NCBI RefSeq assembly: GCF_900105415.1
Contig: NZ_FNSM01000001.1
Location: 6,573,501-6,637,500 of the forward strand
Length of the DNA: 64,000 bases
DNA from: Streptomyces sp. TLI_105
GTDB lineage: Bacteria; Actinomycetota; Actinomycetes; Streptomycetales; Streptomycetaceae
Reading direction: 5' to 3'
The notes under the pieces: model-generated
Database searches by the model: none
Told to the model about the DNA's origin: nothing
The model's input: the letters and a program-made list of their open reading frames with translations, nothing else
In this document: positions 52,441 to 61,677 of the stretch, one piece after another
Layout: every line of letters starts with the position of its first letter
Numbering within the stretch: the stretch's first letter is position 1
Position numbers and translations under genes: made by a program

Positions 52441-53805
52441 GTGGCAGACCGCACACCCCCGCTCACCGTCGAGGAGCTGCGCGCCCTCGTCGCGAGCGGC
52501 GAGATCGACACCGTCGTCCTGGCCTTCCCCGACATGCAGGGAAGACTGCAGGGCAAGCGGTTCGCCGCACCGTTCTTCCTGGACGAGGTCCTCGGCCACG
52601 GCACCGAGGGCTGCAACTACCTCCTCGCCGTCGACACCGAGATGAACACCGTCGACGGCTACGAGATGTCCTCCTGGGACCGCGGCTACGGCGACTTCGC
52701 CATGCACCCCGACCTCACCACCCTCCGCCGCCTCCCCTGGAACGACGCCACCGCCATGGTGACCGCCGACCTCGCCTGGGCCGACGGCACCCCCGTCGTC
52801 GCCGCGCCCCGCCAGATCCTCCGCCGCCAGCTGGAGCGCCTCGCGGAGCTCGGCCTCACCGCCCACGTCGGCACCGAGCTCGAGTTCATCGTCTTCAAGG
52901 ACAGCTACGAGCAGGCCTGGGACGCGAACTACCGCGGTCTCACCCCCGCCAACCAGTACAACATCGACTACTCCGTCCTCGGCACCGGACGCATCGAACC
53001 GCTCCTGCGCCGCATCCGCAACGAGATGGCCGGCGCCGGACTCACCGTCGAGTCCGCGAAGGGCGAGTGCAACCCCGGCCAGCACGAGATCGCCTTCAAG
53101 TACGACGAGGCCCTCGTCACCTGCGACCAGCACGCCGTCTACAAGACGGGCGCCAAGGAGATCGCCGCCCAGGAGGGCTTCTCGCTCACCTTCATGGCGA
53201 AGTACAACGAACGCGAGGGCAACTCCTGCCACATCCACCTCTCCCTCCAGAACGCCGACGGAGAGAACGTGATGGCCGGGGACGACGAGCACCACATGTC
53301 CGAGACCATGCGGCACTTCCTCGCCGGACAGCTCGCCGCCCTCCGCGACTTCTCCCTCCTCTACGCCCCGAACATCAACTCCTACAAGCGGTTCCAGCCC
53401 GGCTCCTTCGCGCCCACCGCCGTCGCCTGGGGCCACGACAACCGCACCTGCTCGCTCCGGGTCGTCGGCCACGGCCGCTCCACCCGCTTCGAGAACCGCC
53501 TCCCCGGCGGCGACGTCAACCCCTACCTCGCCGTCGCCGGCCTGGTCGCCGCCGGCCTGTACGGCATCGAGCAGCGCCTCGAACTGCCCCCGCCCTGCAC
53601 GGGGAACGCGTACACCGCCGAGTACGCGCACGTCCCCACCACCCTGCGCGAGGCCGCCGAACTCTGGGAGACCAGCGAGATCGCCAAGGCCGCCTTCGGC
53701 GCCGAGGTCGTCGCCCACTACCGCAACATGGCCCGCGTCGAACTCGACGCCTTCGACGCCGCGGTGACCGACTGGGAGCTGCGCCGCTCCTTCGAACGCC
53801 ACTGA
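52441..53805 (+). CDS. Glutamine-synthetase-like enzyme, probable gamma-glutamylethanolamide/polyamine synthetase (GlnA4-type)
   Basis: A 454-aa GS-fold ATP-dependent ligase. The metal and nucleotide residues are present (THVGTELEFIVF-type region around HVGTELEFIVFKDS, GECNPGQHEIAFKY, NSCHIHLSL, NRTCSLRVVG, RFENRLPGGDVNPYLAVAG). The Tyr adenylylation loop of true GlnA is not evident and substrate-site residues differ, as in PuuA-type gamma-glutamylamine synthetases. Synteny with S. coelicolor SCO1613 (GlnA4, reported to glutamylate ethanolamine) is from memory. AGGAGGAG precedes GTG 52441. First gene of a three-gene operon with ALDH and SDR. Confidence 0.88.
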   Translation: MADRTPPLTVEELRALVASGEIDTVVLAFPDMQGRLQGKRFAAPFFLDEVLGHGTEGCNYLLAVDTEMNTVDGYEMSSWDRGYGDFAMHPDLTTLRRLPWNDATAMVTADLAWADGTPVVAAPRQILRRQLERLAELGLTAHVGTELEFIVFKDSYEQAWDANYRGLTPANQYNIDYSVLGTGRIEPLLRRIRNEMAGAGLTVESAKGECNPGQHEIAFKYDEALVTCDQHAVYKTGAKEIAAQEGFSLTFMAKYNEREGNSCHIHLSLQNADGENVMAGDDEHHMSETMRHFLAGQLAALRDFSLLYAPNINSYKRFQPGSFAPTAVAWGHDNRTCSLRVVGHGRSTRFENRLPGGDVNPYLAVAGLVAAGLYGIEQRLELPPPCTGNAYTAEYAHVPTTLREAAELWETSEIAKAAFGAEVVAHYRNMARVELDAFDAAVTDWELRRSFERH

Positions 53806-53836
53806 ACGCCTCTGCGCCACCTCTGAGAGGAACGAG

Positions 53837-55210
53837 TTGCTCCAGGTACTGAACCCGGCGACCGAGGAACCCGTCGCCACCGTCCCCGCCGCCACCCCCG
53901 CCGACGTCGACGCCGCCGTCGCCCGCGCCGGCGCCGCCCAGCGCGGCTGGGCCGCCGCCGCACCCGCCGACCGGGCCCGGCTGCTCCGCCGCTTCGCCGC
54001 CGTCGTCGACGACCACATCGAGGAACTGGCCCGCCTGGAGGTCACCGAGGCGGGCCACACCATCGGCAACGCCCGCTGGGAGGCTGGCAACGTCCGCGAC
54101 CTGCTCGACTTCGCCGCCGGGGGAGTGGAGCGCCTCAACGGCCGCCAGATCCCGGTGGCCGGCGGCCTCGACATCACGATCCTCGAACCGCTCGGGGTCG
54201 TCGGCGTCATCGCCCCCTGGAACTTCCCCATGCCGATCGCCGCCTGGGCCACCGCACCCGCCCTCGCCGCCGGCAACGCCGTCCTCCTCAAGCCGGCCGA
54301 GACCACCCCGCTCACCGCGCTCCGCCTCGCCGAACTCGCCCTCGAAGCGGGCCTCCCCGAGGGCCTCTTCCAGGTCCTGCCCGGCACCGGCCCCGTCGCC
54401 GGGAACGCCCTCGTCGAGCACCCCGGCATCGCCAAGATCGTCTTCACCGGCTCCACCAGGGTCGGAAAGTCGATCATGGCGAAGTGCGCCGACCAGGTGA
54501 AGCGGGTCACCCTCGAACTCGGCGGCAAGAGCCCCAACATCGTCTTCGCCGACGCGGACCTGGAGGCCGCGGCGGCGGCGGCTCCGATGTCCTTCCTCGA
54601 CAACAGCGGCCAGGACTGCTGCGCCCGCACCCGCATCCTCGTCCAGCGGAGCGCGTACGACCGCTTCCTGGAGCTCCTCGCCCCCGCCATCGAGGAGATC
54701 GTCGTCGGCGACCCCGCCGACGAGCGCACCCAGATGGGCCCGCTCATCTCCCGCGCCCAGCTCGACCGCGTCCGCTCCTACGTCACGGATGCCGCCGAGC
54801 ACGCAGCAGGCATCCGGGGCAAGGCGCCCGAGGGCCCCGGCTTCTGGTTCCCGCCGACCGTCCTCACCGGCGTCGCCGAGAACGCCCCCTGCGCCGTCGA
54901 GGAGATCTTCGGACCCGTCGCCGTCGTCCTCCCCTTCGAGGACGAGGCCGACGCGATCCGCCTCGCCAACGCCACCGAATACGGCCTCTCCGGCTCGATC
55001 TGGACCCGGGACGTCGGCCGCGCCCTGCGCGCCTCCCGCGCCGTCCGGGCCGGAAACCTCTCCGTCAACTCCCACTCCAGCGTCCGCTACTGGACCCCGT
55101 TCGGCGGCTACCAGCAGTCCGGCCTCGGCCGCGAACTCGGCCCCGACGCCCTGACCGCCTTCACCGAAACCAAGAACGTCTTCATCAGCACGGAGGGTCC
55201 CGCACTGTGA
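53837..55210 (+). CDS. NAD(P)-dependent aldehyde dehydrogenase
   Basis: A 457-aa ALDH. GVIAPWNFPMPIAAW binds the cofactor, the FTGSTRVGKSIM loop and general-base Glu in VTLELGGKSPNIVF precede nucleophile Cys in NSGQDCCARTRI, and EIFGPVAVVLPF follows. TTG 53837 has AGAGGAA upstream. It would oxidise the gamma-glutamyl-aldehyde arising from the amine. Its stop overlaps the next start (GTGA), so translation is coupled. Confidence 0.93.
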   Translation: MLQVLNPATEEPVATVPAATPADVDAAVARAGAAQRGWAAAAPADRARLLRRFAAVVDDHIEELARLEVTEAGHTIGNARWEAGNVRDLLDFAAGGVERLNGRQIPVAGGLDITILEPLGVVGVIAPWNFPMPIAAWATAPALAAGNAVLLKPAETTPLTALRLAELALEAGLPEGLFQVLPGTGPVAGNALVEHPGIAKIVFTGSTRVGKSIMAKCADQVKRVTLELGGKSPNIVFADADLEAAAAAAPMSFLDNSGQDCCARTRILVQRSAYDRFLELLAPAIEEIVVGDPADERTQMGPLISRAQLDRVRSYVTDAAEHAAGIRGKAPEGPGFWFPPTVLTGVAENAPCAVEEIFGPVAVVLPFEDEADAIRLANATEYGLSGSIWTRDVGRALRASRAVRAGNLSVNSHSSVRYWTPFGGYQQSGLGRELGPDALTAFTETKNVFISTEGPAL

Positions 55211-55989
55211 GCAACGAGATCATCTGCCGCCGCCTCGTCGGCCGTACCGCCGTCATCACCGGCGCCGGCAGCGGCATCGGCCTCGCCACCGCCCGCCGCC
55301 TCGCCTCCGAGGGCGCCAACGTCGTCTGCGGCGACATCGACGAGACCGCCGGCAAGGCCGCCGCGGAGGAGGTCGGCGGCACCTTCGTCCAGGTCGACGT
55401 CACCGACCCGGAAGAGGTCGAGAACCTCTTCAAGGTCGCCTTCGACACCTACGGCTCCGTCGACATCGCCTTCAACAACGCCGGCATCTCGCCCCCCGAC
55501 GACGACTCCATCCTGGAGACCGGACTGGAGGCCTGGAAGCGCGTCCAGGACGTCAACCTCACCTCCGTCTACCTCTGCTGCAAGGCCGCCCTGCCCTACA
55601 TGCGCCGCCAGGGCAAGGGCTCCATCATCAACACCGCCTCCTTCGTCGCCATCATGGGCGCCGCCACCAGCCAGATCTCGTACACCGCCTCCAAGGGCGG
55701 CGTCCTCGCCATGTCCCGCGAGCTGGGCGTCCAGTTCGCCCGCGAGGGCATCCGCGTCAACGCCCTCTGCCCCGGGCCGGTCAACACCCCGCTCCTCCAG
55801 GAGCTCTTCGCCAAGGACCCCGAGCGGGCCGCGCGCCGCCTCGTCCACATCCCCGTCGGCCGCTTCGCCGAGGCCGAGGAGATCGCCGCCGCCGTCGCCT
55901 TCCTCGCGAGCGACGACTCCTCCTTCGTCAACGCCAGCGACTTCCTCGTCGACGGCGGCATCTCGGGCGCGTACGTGACCCCCCTCTAG
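55207..55989 (+). CDS. Short-chain dehydrogenase/reductase (SDR)
   Basis: A 260-aa oxidoreductase. Nucleotide-binding TGAGSGIG, NNAGIS, catalytic Ser (NTASFVAIMG), Tyr and Lys (YTASKGG), and C-terminal PVGRFAEAEEIAAAVAFLAS are all intact. Asp36-like residue in CGDIDE indicates NAD+ preference. It is suited to oxidise the alcohol group of a glutamylated ethanolamine before the ALDH. Starts at GTG 55207, overlapping the ALDH stop. Confidence 0.93.
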   Translation: MSNEIICRRLVGRTAVITGAGSGIGLATARRLASEGANVVCGDIDETAGKAAAEEVGGTFVQVDVTDPEEVENLFKVAFDTYGSVDIAFNNAGISPPDDDSILETGLEAWKRVQDVNLTSVYLCCKAALPYMRRQGKGSIINTASFVAIMGAATSQISYTASKGGVLAMSRELGVQFAREGIRVNALCPGPVNTPLLQELFAKDPERAARRLVHIPVGRFAEAEEIAAAVAFLASDDSSFVNASDFLVDGGISGAYVTPL

Positions 55990-56021
55990 ACCCTCACCGC
56001 CGCCACCCCGTTCCCCCACCC

Positions 56022-56053
56022 GACAGCCGGGCGTCGCAAGGCGCCCGGCTGTC
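56022..56053 (+). terminator. Terminator after the amine operon
   Basis: Arms GACAGCCGGGCG (56022-56033) and CGCCCGGCTGTC (56042-56053) pair perfectly over an 8-base loop. Confidence 0.75.
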
Positions 56054-56076
56054 CGCGTACACCCAGGAGAGTGTTC

Positions 56077-57336
56077 ATGAACGGCAAGCTCCGCACCTCC
56101 GCCGCGGCGGCCGCCCTCGCCCTCGCCGCCACCGGCCTCCTCCCCGCGGCGAACGCCGGGGCGAAGCCCGCCGGATGCCCCGCCCTGAAGATCTCCGACG
56201 GCTGGTACGGCGACAACAAGGCGCGCATCGACGCCCTCATCGCCGACCACTGCGGCGACAAGGGGCCCCGGGGAAGGAAACCCGTCGCCGTCTTCGACTG
56301 GGACAACACCGTCGTCAAGAACGACGTCGGCGACGCCACCTTCTCCTGGCTCCTGCGCAACGACCGCATCCGGCCCCCGAAGGACGGCGACTGGTCCACC
56401 ACCAGCCGCCACCTCACCCCCGAGGCCGCGACCGCCCTCGGCCGGGCCTGCCCCACCGGCGTACGGACCCTCCCCACGGCCACCGACACGGACTGCGCCG
56501 ACGAACTGCTCTCCGTGTACGGATCGGGTGCGACCACCGGCGGGAAGACCGCCTTCGCCGGCCACGACCACCGCCGCACGGAGCCCCAGTACGCCTGGCT
56601 CGCCCAGCTCCTGCACGGCTGGACCACCCGCCAGGCGGCCTCCTTCGCGGCCGCCGCCCGCGCCGAGAACCTCGCCGCCCCGCAGGGCGCCACCCAGCGG
56701 GTCGGCACCGCACAGGTCACCGGCTGGGTCCGCTACTACGACCAGCAGCGCGACCTGATCCGCGCCCTCCAGGACGGTGGCTTCGACGTCTGGATCGTCT
56801 CCGCCTCGCCCGAACCCGTCGTCGACGTCTGGGCGAAGGGCGTCGGCGTCGACCCCTCCCACGCCCTCGGCATCCGCAACACCACCGACCACGGCCGCCT
56901 CACCACCCACCTCAAGGGCTGCGGCACCGTCCGGGACGGCGAGGACACGATGATCACCTACATCGACGGCAAGCGCTGCTGGATCAACCAGGAGATCCTC
57001 GGCGTCCGCGGCCCCGCCGCCGAGCGCGTCCAGCCTGCCGACCGCCGCCAGGTCTTCGCCGCCGGCGACTCCGACACCGACGTCTCCTTCCTGCGGGACG
57101 CCACCGGGCTGCGCCTGGTCCTCAACCGCAACAAGAACGAACTCATGTGCCGGGCGTACGAGAACGGCGACGGCCGCTGGCTCGTCAACCCCATGTTCAT
57201 CGAGCCCAAGAAGCGCAGGGCGGCGCCGTACCCGTGCGCCACCACCGGCTACACGACGAGCGACGGCACGACGGCCCCCGTCCGCCGCCCCGACGGCAGC
57301 GTCGTCCCGGACCAGCCGGACACGGTGTTCCCCTAG
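56077..57336 (+). CDS. Secreted HAD-superfamily phosphatase
   Basis: A 419-aa exported hydrolase. The signal peptide runs to about residue 27 (ALAATGLLPAANA-GA). HAD motif I is VFDWDNTVVKND (nucleophile and acid Asp), motif II DVWIVSASPEPVVDVW with Ser, and motif IV GDSDTDVSFL, all of phosphoserine-phosphatase type. It probably releases phosphate outside the cell. AGGAGA sits 6 bases before ATG 56077 and touches the GTG at 56071, so I prefer the ATG. The stop codon shares CTAG with the stop of the convergent gene. Confidence 0.87.
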   Translation: MNGKLRTSAAAAALALAATGLLPAANAGAKPAGCPALKISDGWYGDNKARIDALIADHCGDKGPRGRKPVAVFDWDNTVVKNDVGDATFSWLLRNDRIRPPKDGDWSTTSRHLTPEAATALGRACPTGVRTLPTATDTDCADELLSVYGSGATTGGKTAFAGHDHRRTEPQYAWLAQLLHGWTTRQAASFAAAARAENLAAPQGATQRVGTAQVTGWVRYYDQQRDLIRALQDGGFDVWIVSASPEPVVDVWAKGVGVDPSHALGIRNTTDHGRLTTHLKGCGTVRDGEDTMITYIDGKRCWINQEILGVRGPAAERVQPADRRQVFAAGDSDTDVSFLRDATGLRLVLNRNKNELMCRAYENGDGRWLVNPMFIEPKKRRAAPYPCATTGYTTSDGTTAPVRRPDGSVVPDQPDTVFP

Positions 57337-58535
57337 AGGAAGGTGCGTCCCTCGCCCCGGTACGTGGGCACGGTCGCCGTGACGCGATCGCCCTCCACCA
57401 GGTGCAGGCTCTCGAACCGCTCGCACAGCTCCCCGGCCTTCGCGTGCCGGAACCAGACCTTGTCGCCGATCCGCAGATCGTCGGCGGGGGAGCCGAGCAG
57501 CGGGGTCTGCACCTCACCGGGACCCTCCTGAGGGTCGTACCGGAGCCCCTCGGGCAGGTACGGGACGGGCAGCCGGTCCGGACCCGCCGCACCCGACGCC
57601 GGGTAGCCGCCGCCGAGCACCGTCACCACGCCCACACCCGGGCGGCGGACCACCGGCTGCGCGAAGAGCGCGGCCGGACGCCCGCTGAAGGACGTGTAGT
57701 TGTCGAAGAGGCGCGGTAGGAACAGCCCCGAGCCCGCGGCGATCTCCGTCACCGCGTCCTCGGCGGCCGTGTGCTGCACGCTCCCGGTGCCGCCGCCGTT
57801 CACGAACTCCAGGTCCGGCGCCACCGCCCGGACGGCCCGCACCACGGCCGCCCTGCGCTCCGCCAGCTCCTTGCGGGCGGCGGACTGCATCAGCCGGATC
57901 GCCCGCGAGCGCAGCGGCCGGCCCGCGACCGCGTCCCCGACACCGGCGACATGCCCCTCGTACGCCATGATCCCGACCAGCCGGAAGCCCGGCCGCCGCA
58001 CCACGGAACGGGCCAGCTCGGCGAGCTGGGCGGGCTCCCGCAGCGGCGAGCGCCGGGCCCCGACCCGTATCCGCCCGCCGAGCAGGTGCAGCGCCGTGTC
58101 CAGCTCCAGACAGACCCGCACCTCCTCCGTCCCGTCCGCGCGGGCCGCGTCGATCAGATCGAGCTGCGCCACGTCGTCCACCATCACGGTCACGGCGGCG
58201 GCGAGCTTCGGATCCCGCGCGAGCTCCCCGAACCCGGACCGGTCCGCCGACGGATACGCGAGCAGCACGTCCTCGAACCCGGCACGGGCGAGCCACAACG
58301 ACTCGTCCAGCGTGAACGACATGATCCCGGCGAACCCGTCGCGCGACAGCACCCGCTCAAGCAGCGCCCGGCACCGGACCGACTTGCTCGCCACCCGGAT
58401 CGGCTTGCCCCCGGCCCGGCGCACGAGGTCCGCCGCGTTGGCGTCGAAGGCCTCCAGGTCGACGATCGCCACGGGCGCGTCGAGATGAGCGGTGGCCCGG
58501 TCGTAACGGGCCCGGTCGGCGGCACGGGGAGTCAT
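57333..58535 (-). CDS. PLP-dependent alanine-racemase-fold enzyme (D-threonine aldolase-like)
   Basis: A 400-aa enzyme with an alanine-racemase N-terminal barrel. The PLP lysine is probably in PIRVASKSVRCRALLE, with GIMAYEGHVAGVGD, LEFVNGGGTGSVQHTA and the C-terminal metal-type segment FRHAKAGELCERF resembling the D-threonine aldolase/D-serine dehydratase group (His and Cys metal ligands). Substrate unknown, probably a D-amino acid. Converges with the HAD gene; the two stops share CTAG at 57333-57336. No Shine-Dalgarno sequence is apparent. Confidence 0.88.
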   Translation of the reverse strand: MTPRAADRARYDRATAHLDAPVAIVDLEAFDANAADLVRRAGGKPIRVASKSVRCRALLERVLSRDGFAGIMSFTLDESLWLARAGFEDVLLAYPSADRSGFGELARDPKLAAAVTVMVDDVAQLDLIDAARADGTEEVRVCLELDTALHLLGGRIRVGARRSPLREPAQLAELARSVVRRPGFRLVGIMAYEGHVAGVGDAVAGRPLRSRAIRLMQSAARKELAERRAAVVRAVRAVAPDLEFVNGGGTGSVQHTAAEDAVTEIAAGSGLFLPRLFDNYTSFSGRPAALFAQPVVRRPGVGVVTVLGGGYPASGAAGPDRLPVPYLPEGLRYDPQEGPGEVQTPLLGSPADDLRIGDKVWFRHAKAGELCERFESLHLVEGDRVTATVPTYRGEGRTFL

Positions 58536-58644
58536 GGCCCGAGCTTGCCAGACAGGTTTGGGGGTGGGTAGCCCCTGGGTTCCCGTGCGCGGGGGAACAG
58601 CCCGTAGAGTGACGGGCATTGTCGACACGAGCGGGGGGACGGGG

Positions 58645-60465
58645 ATGACCGGCGAGCACCGTCCCATGACCTCCCGCATCACGGACGCCCTGCTCCCGGC
58701 CCCGGACGCCACGGACCTCCCGGCGGTCGAGACCACGACCCGCCTCCGCCCGATCCCGGCGACGGACCGGCCCTCCGGCCCGCCGACACAGGCGACCGCT
58801 CCGCCCCGCCCGGGGGCACCGGCATCGGCCCCCGCTTCGCCCCGTCCGGGGGCGCCGGCATCGGCGGCCGCTCCGTCCCGCCCGGGGGCACCGGCGCCGG
58901 CGGCCGCTCCGCCCTCGCCGCCCCACTGGCCGACGCCCGCCCCGACGACGTCCGCGCAGGCTGCCGTCCCGCCTCGGCCCGCAGGACCGCCCGTGGGCAG
59001 CGCAGTGCTGCCCACGCCCGCCCCTGCGGACGCGGTGACCGCGCCGCGCCGGGCCACGTCGTCCCCCACGGGCCCCGGTGCCCAGTCGGCGTCCAGCCCC
59101 GGCCGACCCGCGGGTGCCCCTGCCGGGCCCACGGTCTCGGGCGCCCCTCGCGATGCCGTCCCCGCCGGAACCATGGCTGCGCCGCCCCGGCCCACGACGG
59201 CCCCGGCAGGGCCGACAGGCGCCCCCGCAAGGCCGATGGACGCCCCCGAGCGGCCCGCCGCCGCCCCCGTGTGGCGCGGGGCCGCCCCTGACGAGCCCGC
59301 CGACGGCCAGGCCCTGCCCGCGGCCGTCCCTTTCGGGCAGGCCGATGGTCCTGCCCGGCCCGCAGGGCCGACGACCGCCCCTGCCGGGCCTCCGGCCGGT
59401 CTCGCGCGGCCCGTGTCCGCCCCTGCCGGGCCTCCGGCCGGTCCCGCGCGGCCTGCGTCCGCCCCTGCCGTGGCCCCGGTCGGCCCCGGCCGGCCCGCAG
59501 CCCTGCCCGCCGGGGCGGCGGCCGCACACGGCCGAGCCGCACCCGGCCCGGGCGGGCCCGCCGCCCCCGTTCGGTCCCCGGGCGCCCCTGCCGGGCGCCC
59601 CGGCGTGCCTCCTCACGTGGCGGTCCGCGCCGCCGCCCCGTACCGCGGGCCCGGCGCGCTCCCGCCCGAGGTGCCCGTCGAGATCACCACGCGGCTGCGG
59701 CCCGTGCGGGAGCGGCGTCCCGGGCGGACCCTCGCCGTCGCCGCCTGCGCCGTGCTCGGGTTCGGGCTCATCGGCGGTGCCCTCGCCGGCGTGTGGCTGG
59801 CCGCCTCCGAGCCCGGGAAGCCCGTCGAACCCGTCGGGTACACCGAGGCCAAGGACCTCTGGCACAACGCCCCCGTCGACACCCTCTTCCCCCGCACCCT
59901 CGCAGGACCCGGCGCCGGCCCCGGCGGCGCCGACCGCACCTGGACCCGGATCGTCGTCGCCCCCGACGCCCCCTGCACCCCCGCCGTCCTCGCCAAGGGC
60001 CTCCGCGCCACCGTCGAACCGCTCGGCTGCGAGCGCGTCCTGCGCGCCACGTACACCGACGCCACCGCCAGCAGCGTGATCACCGTCGGCCTCGTCTTCA
60101 CCCGTGCCGACGCCGCCACCCAGCGCACCCTCGGCCAGGACCTCGTCGTACGCCTCGGTACGGACGTCCCCCCGGCCCTCGCCGGAACCGGCACCGTCGC
60201 CGCCCGCTTCGGCGCCCCGCAGCGCGCCGCCTGGTGGCTGGAAGCCCCCGCCGACCTGCCGGTCGTCGTCTCCGCCGTCTCCGGCTTCGCCGACGGCCGG
60301 GCCGTCGACGGCGGCCCCGTCCCCGCCGCCGAGGCCTTCGGCGCGCACCGTACCGACGCCACCGCCCAGTCCGGTCTCGGCCACGAGGCCAAGGGCATCA
60401 CCGAACGCTTCGTACGACTGCTGCGCACGGCCGCCACCACGGCCGCCAAGGAGAACGCCCGGTGA
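58645..60465 (+). CDS. Pro/Ala-rich single-pass membrane protein
   Basis: A 606-aa protein in three parts: about 360 residues of Pro/Ala/Gly-rich cytosolic low-complexity sequence with repeats like PPRPGAPASA and APAGPPAG, one membrane helix at about 363-388 (AVAACAVLGFGLIGGALAGV), and an outer domain (about 390-606) with two cysteines (APDAPCTPAV, PLGCERV) and VITVGLVFTRADAATQRTLG. TTRLRP occurs before and after the low-complexity part. GTGA overlap couples it to the S8 protease gene. No family known to me; it may be an anchor, substrate or partner of the protease. Confidence 0.83.
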   Translation: MTGEHRPMTSRITDALLPAPDATDLPAVETTTRLRPIPATDRPSGPPTQATAPPRPGAPASAPASPRPGAPASAAAPSRPGAPAPAAAPPSPPHWPTPAPTTSAQAAVPPRPAGPPVGSAVLPTPAPADAVTAPRRATSSPTGPGAQSASSPGRPAGAPAGPTVSGAPRDAVPAGTMAAPPRPTTAPAGPTGAPARPMDAPERPAAAPVWRGAAPDEPADGQALPAAVPFGQADGPARPAGPTTAPAGPPAGLARPVSAPAGPPAGPARPASAPAVAPVGPGRPAALPAGAAAAHGRAAPGPGGPAAPVRSPGAPAGRPGVPPHVAVRAAAPYRGPGALPPEVPVEITTRLRPVRERRPGRTLAVAACAVLGFGLIGGALAGVWLAASEPGKPVEPVGYTEAKDLWHNAPVDTLFPRTLAGPGAGPGGADRTWTRIVVAPDAPCTPAVLAKGLRATVEPLGCERVLRATYTDATASSVITVGLVFTRADAATQRTLGQDLVVRLGTDVPPALAGTGTVAARFGAPQRAAWWLEAPADLPVVVSAVSGFADGRAVDGGPVPAAEAFGAHRTDATAQSGLGHEAKGITERFVRLLRTAATTAAKENAR

Positions 60466-61643
60466 CCCGACCCGCCCACCGCCGGACCCGTGGCGGCGCG
60501 GTCGCCCTGCTCGCCGCCGCGTTCTCCGTCCTGCCCGCCACCACCGCCCCCGCCCACGCCGACACCATCCGGGCCCGCCAGTGGGGCCTCGAAGCCCTCC
60601 ACACCACGGAGGCCTGGCGCACCACCAAGGGCCACGGCGTCACCGTCGCCGTCCTCGACACCGGCGTCGACGCCGGCCACCCGGACCTCGCGGGTTCGGT
60701 CCTCACCGGACGCGACCTCATCGGCTTCGGCGCGTCCAAGGGCGACCGCGCCTGGGCCCGGCACGGCACCGCCATGGCCGGCATCATCGCCGGGCACGGC
60801 CACGGCCCCGGCGGCCAGGACGGCGTCCTCGGCGTCGCCCCCGACGTCCGCATCCTGCCCGTGCGGGTCATCCTGGAGTCCACCGACAAGGCCCGCGACA
60901 AGGCCCGCAAGACCCGGGGCACGGCCCTCGCCGAAGGCATCCGCTGGGCCGCCGACCACGGCGCCGACGTCATCAACCTGTCCCTCGGCGACGACTCCAA
61001 GTCCGCCCACCCCGACGCCGGCGAGGACGCCGCCGTCCAGTACGCCCTCGCCAAGGGCGTCTCCGTCGTCGCCTCCGCCGGCAACGGCGGCGAGAAGGGC
61101 GACCACATCTCGTACCCCGCCGCCTACCCCGGCGTCATCGCCGTCGCCGCCGTGGACCGCTACGGCACCCACGCCTCCTTCTCCACCCGCCGCTGGTACG
61201 CCACCGTCAGCGCCCCCGGCGACGACATCGTCATCGCCGACCCCGACCGCCGCTACTACGAGGGCTGGGGCACCAGCGCCGCCGCCGCGTTCGTCTCCGG
61301 GGCCGTCGCCCTCGTCCGCTCCGCGCACCCCGACCTCACCCCCGCCCAGATCAAGCGGCTGCTCATCGACACCGCCCGCAACCGGCCGAAGGGCGGACGC
61401 AGCGACGCCAAGGGGTACGGGACGGTCGACCCGGCCGCCGCGATCACCGCCGGCCGCCGGATCAAGGCCGGCGACCCCAAGAGCACCGCCACCGGCTACC
61501 AGGGCCGCTACTTCGGGCCCGGCCCCCTCCCCGCCGCCGAGGAGAGCCACCCCCTCGGTCTGCTCGCCCCCGTCGCCGGCGGTCTCGGCGCCCTGCTCCT
61601 CCTCACCGCCGTGATGCTCCGGCGCGCCCACCGGACCTCCTAG
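60462..61643 (+). CDS. Mycosin-like S8 subtilisin protease, membrane anchored
   Basis: A 393-aa protease. The signal peptide ends AHA-D; the catalytic triad is Asp66 (VAVLDTGVD), His101 (RHGTAMAGIIAG) and Ser272 (GWGTSAAAAF), with oxyanion Asn208 (ASAGNGG). The C-terminal helix LLAPVAGGLGALLLLTAVML anchors it with a short basic cytosolic tail, as in mycosins of type VII secretion. The usual GTSxAAP is GTSAAAA here. No ESX/Ecc genes are near. Translation is coupled to the upstream membrane protein. Confidence 0.92.
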   Translation: MTRPAHRRTRGGAVALLAAAFSVLPATTAPAHADTIRARQWGLEALHTTEAWRTTKGHGVTVAVLDTGVDAGHPDLAGSVLTGRDLIGFGASKGDRAWARHGTAMAGIIAGHGHGPGGQDGVLGVAPDVRILPVRVILESTDKARDKARKTRGTALAEGIRWAADHGADVINLSLGDDSKSAHPDAGEDAAVQYALAKGVSVVASAGNGGEKGDHISYPAAYPGVIAVAAVDRYGTHASFSTRRWYATVSAPGDDIVIADPDRRYYEGWGTSAAAAFVSGAVALVRSAHPDLTPAQIKRLLIDTARNRPKGGRSDAKGYGTVDPAAAITAGRRIKAGDPKSTATGYQGRYFGPGPLPAAEESHPLGLLAPVAGGLGALLLLTAVMLRRAHRTS

Positions 61644-61677
61644 CCGGGCGCCCGGACCCGGCGGCTAGGCTCGGTGC

